Under the pieces are notes generated by a model. It was not told where the DNA came from. It made no database searches and saw only the letters and a program-made list of their open reading frames with translations. Position numbers and translations under genes: made by a program. Of a stretch of DNA of 64,000 nt, positions 60,144 to 64,000 are shown piece by piece. The first letter of the stretch is position 1, and every line of letters begins with the position of its first letter. Origin of the DNA: Kineosporia mesophila (GTDB lineage: Bacteria; Actinomycetota; Actinomycetes; Actinomycetales; Kineosporiaceae); the NCBI RefSeq assembly GCF_021129235.1, contig NZ_JAJOMA010000006.1, positions 135,580 to 199,579 of the forward strand, in the 5' to 3' direction.

Positions 60144-62432
60144 GTGCAAAGCGGGATCGCCTATGCCGCAGGGCAACTCCTTGCCGTGGTCGCGCCGAGA
60201 ACTGTGCTCGTCGTGGACGCGCCGACGGACTGGTCTCTGGCCGGCCCGTTGTGGGAGCTGGCCCTCGACGACGCACCCGTCGACGAGATCCTCGACGTGC
60301 TGGTCCGGCGCGGTATTCGCACCGCGCCCAGCTTCGCGATCGTCCGGGTCGAGGTGGACGCCGTTCGCGCCCTCGTCCGGGGCAGCGTGCCGGTGTGCTT
60401 CGAACGGGCCGGTGAGCCGGTCCGGCTGGACGCCACCGGTGCCACCACCTGGCTGGAGGGCCTGATCTCAGGCGCCCGCCGGGTTCTCGTCGGCGATGTG
60501 GAGACCAACTCCGAACTGCCGTTCACCGTCTCCACCGGGGTCGTGCTGGTTTCCGGCCTGGCCCTGAACTGCACGCCGACCACGTCCGACAGCGACGCTG
60601 ACGCGCCGGCTGCCATCTCCGAAGCGCCGGCCGCCGCACTTCCGGCCGCCGCCGCGCTCGAGGCGCCGGCCGACTCGCCGTCGTCCGAAGACTCCTCCTC
60701 GCTGAGCCTGGCCGGTGCCTCCGACCGGGTCGTCGACCTGACCGAGGGCGAACCGCGCACCCCCGCGTACTCCGGTGCCCCCGGGATCGATGCCCGTGAG
60801 GGCTGGCAGCCGCTGCCGACCCGTACCGGTGGTTTCCAGCGCGAGGTCAACGGCCACGTGCCGTCGGTGCTCGACTCCCCGTCCGCGGGCTCTTCCTCCA
60901 CCGGCTCCCTGCAGTCGTCCTCCGGTTCGACCCCCACGCCCGCGTCGTTCTTCGACTCGCGCAGCGGCAGCGACGACCCGGGCGAACTGCTCGACGTCGA
61001 CGACCTTGCCGGCGGCTCGTCCGACGAGAACGAGAACCAGGGCGAGAGTGCCCGTTCGTTCGACTTCGACGACCTGCTCACCGACGATGCGCCTGACAGC
61101 TCCTCGTCGGCCGACCGGTCGAGCCCCGACTCCGGTAGCCACGACGTCTCCGGCCTGAACGGTCACGGCCCGGGCGTCCCGCCCAAACCGCGTCCGGGTG
61201 GTGCTCCCGCCGGCTGGCCGCCGGTCGCCGACGAGCCCGATCCGTTCTCCCAGTTCCGGTCCGAGCCGGAAGCACCCGCCTCGTCACCGTGGGGTGCCCC
61301 GGAGCCGACGCCCAGTGCGTTCACCCCGGAACCGGCCCCCGGTGCGTTCTCCTCGGAGCCCGCGCCGAGCGCCTTCTCCTCGGAGCCGGCCCCGAGCGCG
61401 TTCTCCCCGGAGCCCACGTCGCAGCCGGAGCAGCCCCCGCTGGGTGAGCTGCCGCTGAGGGTACGTGGCCGGTCACTGCGACCCGAGCACCAGATGCCGC
61501 CGTCGGCCCCGAACTCCCCGGTCAACGGTTCCCGCATGCTCGGCAACCCGGCCGACCGTTCGCCCCTGGGCACCGGGTCGATCTTCGAGGCCCCGGTCGC
61601 TCCTGCGGCCCCGGCCGAGGAGAACGACTCCGAGGTCTCCCGGGTCGACCTGCCCCCGGCCTTCTTCCGCGGTTCCCGGAACCGTCCGGAGGATGAGCTC
61701 GAGGACGAGGCCCCGCAGGCCGAGTCCAGCTGGCAGAGCAGTCCGGAGAGCGACTCCTGGACCCCGCCGAGCCGTGGGTTCAACGGTTCCGGCTTCAACG
61801 GCCAGCCCCCGGCCTTCGGTGGCCCGCCGGCGATGCCCGACACCTTCCGTCCGGACACCGAGGCCGACGACCAGCAGGACTTCGAAGAAGAAGAGGTCGC
61901 GGTCACCGACGAGCCGACCTCCGACGAAGACCAGCAGGACTCGGCGGAAGACGTCGAGGGCCGCGAGCCCCCGCGTCTGCTGGGTGTCTGGTGCGACGCC
62001 GGGCACGTCACCTCGCCCGACCGTTCCGAGTGCCGGGTCTGTGGCCTGACGGTTCCGCCGCAGGCGCCGATCCTGGTCGCCCGTCCGCCCCTGGGCGTGC
62101 TGGTGTTCGACAACGGTGACCGCATCGAGGTCGACCGCCCGGTCGTGCTCGGTCGTGACCCCAAGCCGCGCACCGACTCGGCCGACCCCGAGGCGCCGTA
62201 CCTGCACGCCGTGGCCAGCTCCACCGGCCAGGTGTCCCGCACACACGCCGAGATCCGGCCCTCCGGCTGGGATGTCCTGCTCACCGACCTGGGCGCGATG
62301 AACGGCACGGCGCTGACCCTGCCGGGTGAGTCGCCGCAGGCCATCGACCCGGGTGTGCCCACCGTGATCAGCCCGGGCTGCCGGGTCGACCTCGGTGGCG
62401 AGACCGGCTTCGTGTTCGAGGTCGAGGGCTAG
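60144..62432 (+). CDS. FHA-domain protein with zinc-ribbon-like segment
   Basis: The 762-residue protein starts at a GTG (60144) behind GGGGAGGAG. Residues 1 to about 145 form a folded N-terminal domain that I do not recognise. About 150-610 is low-complexity Ser/Pro/Asp/Glu-rich. A C/H-rich segment (CDAGH, then CRVCG, about 617-634) looks like a zinc ribbon. An FHA domain follows (about 655-760) with VVLGRDP, SRTHAEI and GAMNGT, the phosphothreonine-binding signature. FHA proteins read Ser/Thr kinase marks. A role next to envelope genes is inferred only from position. Confidence 0.8.
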   Translation: MQSGIAYAAGQLLAVVAPRTVLVVDAPTDWSLAGPLWELALDDAPVDEILDVLVRRGIRTAPSFAIVRVEVDAVRALVRGSVPVCFERAGEPVRLDATGATTWLEGLISGARRVLVGDVETNSELPFTVSTGVVLVSGLALNCTPTTSDSDADAPAAISEAPAAALPAAAALEAPADSPSSEDSSSLSLAGASDRVVDLTEGEPRTPAYSGAPGIDAREGWQPLPTRTGGFQREVNGHVPSVLDSPSAGSSSTGSLQSSSGSTPTPASFFDSRSGSDDPGELLDVDDLAGGSSDENENQGESARSFDFDDLLTDDAPDSSSSADRSSPDSGSHDVSGLNGHGPGVPPKPRPGGAPAGWPPVADEPDPFSQFRSEPEAPASSPWGAPEPTPSAFTPEPAPGAFSSEPAPSAFSSEPAPSAFSPEPTSQPEQPPLGELPLRVRGRSLRPEHQMPPSAPNSPVNGSRMLGNPADRSPLGTGSIFEAPVAPAAPAEENDSEVSRVDLPPAFFRGSRNRPEDELEDEAPQAESSWQSSPESDSWTPPSRGFNGSGFNGQPPAFGGPPAMPDTFRPDTEADDQQDFEEEEVAVTDEPTSDEDQQDSAEDVEGREPPRLLGVWCDAGHVTSPDRSECRVCGLTVPPQAPILVARPPLGVLVFDNGDRIEVDRPVVLGRDPKPRTDSADPEAPYLHAVASSTGQVSRTHAEIRPSGWDVLLTDLGAMNGTALTLPGESPQAIDPGVPTVISPGCRVDLGGETGFVFEVEG

Positions 62433-63797
62433 TCAGTCCAGGTTCCGCTGACGAGCGGGGGTCCGGTTCACTGGGCCCCCGCTCGTGCTTTGTGCCTGGG
62501 CCCGCTGACGGTGCTCGCGGAAGGTGTAGCCCACGCCGGCGAGGGTGAACAGCAGGGCGACGTCCATGAAAACCATCTGCGAATAACCGTTCTGGGGCAG
62601 CAGCACGATGGACAGGCCGGCCGCGGAAACCAGCGCGACGTTGAAAACTACGTCGTACAAGCCGAAGACACGTCCGCGGAAAGCATCGTCGACGTCTCCC
62701 TGCAGGATCGAGTCCACACAGATCTTGATGCTCTGGCCAGTGACGCCGAACACGAAAGAGCCGAAGTAGAGCAGCCAGATCGCCGCGTCGGCCACGAAGA
62801 ACGCCTGCACCACGGCCGAGATGGCGAGGCAGGCGCCGATCCAGCGCCAGGCCCCGATCCGGGCGGCCACCATCGGGGTGACGAAGGCGGCGGTGGCCAC
62901 GCCGAGGCCGAGCGCAGCCACGACCTGGGCCAGCAGCCGAACCCCTGCATCCGGATTGTTCGGGTCGCTGAAGTAGTTGCGGCACAACAACATCACCGTG
63001 ATCGTCATGATCCCGTAGCCGATCCGGTGTACCCCGATCACGCCCAGGGCGTTGGCCACCGTGCGGCGACTGCGGATGTGTTGCCCACCGGCCCGCAGGT
63101 CACGCAGCACGTCGCCGGCCAGGCTGCCGATCGAGCGCAGGTTCAGGGGTGCGCTCTGATCCGGACCGAGCAGGGTGCGGGGCATGCGCAGGGCGAGGAG
63201 CGATGCGGTGGCGTAGCCGAGGGCGGCGATCGTGACCACGGTGGCGTCGGTGGAGTCGCCCGCACCCAGCAGCGTCCGCACGCCGTACCCGAGGGCCCCG
63301 CCGGTCATCGTGGCCACGGTGCCGCAGGTGGGGGAGACCGCGTTGGCCATCACCAGCTCGTGCCGGGGCACCACGTGCGGCAGGGACGCGCCCAGGCCGG
63401 CCAGGAAGAACCGGTTCATCGACAGACAGGCCAGGGCGCTCGCGTAGACCGGTGGGCCGACCCCGATGGTGAAGATCATCGTGGCCACCGCGAGCACCAT
63501 CACCGACCGGATCGCGTTGGCCAGCAGCAGCACCTGCCGCCGTTGCCAGACGTCGAGCAGGACACCGGCGAACGGGCCGATGAGGGTGTACGGCACGACC
63601 GTCACCACGGCTGCGATCGCCACGGCGGTGGGAGTGGTGGCGCGGCCGGCGGAGAAGAAGACCAGGCTGGCCAGGCCGACCTGGAAGGCTCCGTCGCTGG
63701 CCTGAGACACCAGCCGTACGGAGAACAGCTTGCGGAAGTTCGCGCCCCGCAGCACGACCATCAGGTCGGCGAGGAATGACGTTCGGTCTCCCGGCAC
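62433..63797 (-). CDS. MFS transporter, 12-helix
   Basis: The 454-residue protein starts at a GTG (63797). It has about 12 hydrophobic helices and the MFS loop motif FAGVLLDVWQRRQ near 75-90. The pattern fits drug- or solute-exporter families of unknown specificity. It converges on the FHA gene with no gap: its stop is the base after the FHA stop. A hairpin inside its last codons (62451-62486) may end both transcripts. Confidence 0.8.
   Translation of the reverse strand: MPGDRTSFLADLMVVLRGANFRKLFSVRLVSQASDGAFQVGLASLVFFSAGRATTPTAVAIAAVVTVVPYTLIGPFAGVLLDVWQRRQVLLLANAIRSVMVLAVATMIFTIGVGPPVYASALACLSMNRFFLAGLGASLPHVVPRHELVMANAVSPTCGTVATMTGGALGYGVRTLLGAGDSTDATVVTIAALGYATASLLALRMPRTLLGPDQSAPLNLRSIGSLAGDVLRDLRAGGQHIRSRRTVANALGVIGVHRIGYGIMTITVMLLCRNYFSDPNNPDAGVRLLAQVVAALGLGVATAAFVTPMVAARIGAWRWIGACLAISAVVQAFFVADAAIWLLYFGSFVFGVTGQSIKICVDSILQGDVDDAFRGRVFGLYDVVFNVALVSAAGLSIVLLPQNGYSQMVFMDVALLFTLAGVGYTFREHRQRAQAQSTSGGPVNRTPARQRNLD
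62451..62486. terminator. Shared terminator for convergent FHA and MFS genes
   Basis: ACGAGCGGGGG (62451-62461) pairs perfectly with CCCCCGCTCGT (62476-62486) within the MFS 3' coding end, 19 nt after the FHA stop. Confidence 0.6.
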
Positions 63798-63870
63798 GCG
63801 ACCAACAGTAGGCGCGTCATCGCTTCAGGCAATGGATGAGCTGTGGAAATCGTCCATTTCCCGGAAGCCG

Positions 63871-64000
63871 TCAGACCGTCGATGGCATCCCTTTCGACAG
63901 ACGGCCGACCGCACGCAGAACCTCGGGGATCCGGTTCGGGCCGGCGAGGTTCCGCACCGACCCGGCCGCCTCGTCCACTGCTGTGCCGACAGCGGTGACG
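63871..64000 (-). CDS. Hypothetical protein, C-terminal fragment
   Basis: From 63999 to a TGA at 63873-63871 a minus-strand frame reads 42 residues with GC-rich third positions (opening VTAVGTAVDEAAG, ending LSKGMPSTV). The start lies beyond the window. I do not recognise the family. Confidence 0.4.
   Translation of the reverse strand, partial: VTAVGTAVDEAAGSVRNLAGPNRIPEVLRAVGRLSKGMPSTV

Overview
This 64 kb window is the replication-origin region of a high-GC Gram-positive chromosome (Actinomycetota). Three things show this: the gene order (tRNA-Ile, DUF3566, gyrA, gyrB, DUF721/DciA, recF, gnd, dnaN, oriC, dnaA, then divergently rpmH, rnpA, yidD, yidC, khpB, rsmG, parA, parB), frequent GTG starts, and strongly GC-rich third codon positions. 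The layout resembles Streptomyces (gnd between dnaN and recF) and Mycobacterium (the cwlM-trxA-trxB-antisigma-sigM-pseudokinase-murJ-DUF6049-nudix-pcnA block). A Kineosporia-like or related actinomycete is plausible, but family cannot be fixed from the sequence alone.

Layout. 1-821: 3' part of an MFS (CynX-like) transporter. 1116-17413, all minus strand: tRNA-Ile(GAT), DUF3566 membrane protein, gyrA, gyrB, DUF721, recF, gnd, dnaN, a 2.8 kb oriC region, and dnaA with a very long linker. 18222-22035, plus strand: rpmH-rnpA-yidD-yidC-khpB-rsmG (ribosome/RNase P/membrane insertion block). 22036-37254: about 15 kb in which I find no credible gene. It carries about ten parS-like ParB sites (TGTTTCACGTGAAACA type), groups of DnaA-box-like motifs, two microsatellite arrays and REP-like inverted repeats. 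37255-40618: parA (with an approximately 380-residue N-terminal extension) and parB, ending at a perfect 64-bp palindrome. 40694-42995, minus: D-Ala-D-Ala ligase-like and aminotransferase genes. 43229-43891: GNAT protein. 43990-58126, minus: cwlM (pseudo-amidase), trxA, trxB (SigR-type promoter), zinc-finger anti-sigma factor, sigM, pseudokinase, murJ, DUF6049, nudix hydrolase. 58176-59735: tRNA nucleotidyltransferase. 60144-62432: FHA-domain protein. 62433-63797, minus: MFS protein. 63871-64000: 3' end of an unidentified gene.

Functionally the window joins replication initiation (DnaA, DnaN, RecF, oriC, gyrase), chromosome segregation (ParA, ParB, parS), RNA and membrane-protein maturation (RnpA, YidC, YidD, KhpB, RsmG, PcnA), envelope synthesis control (CwlM, MurJ, pseudokinase, SigM and its anti-sigma) and thiol redox balance (TrxA/TrxB).

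The standout is the 15 kb gene-free stretch between rsmG and parA. In most bacteria these genes are neighbours. Here the gap holds almost all parS-like sites in the window and looks like a dedicated centromere-like ParB loading region. All parS, DnaA-box and repeat calls were made by eye; a position-weight-matrix scan would be needed for a full list.
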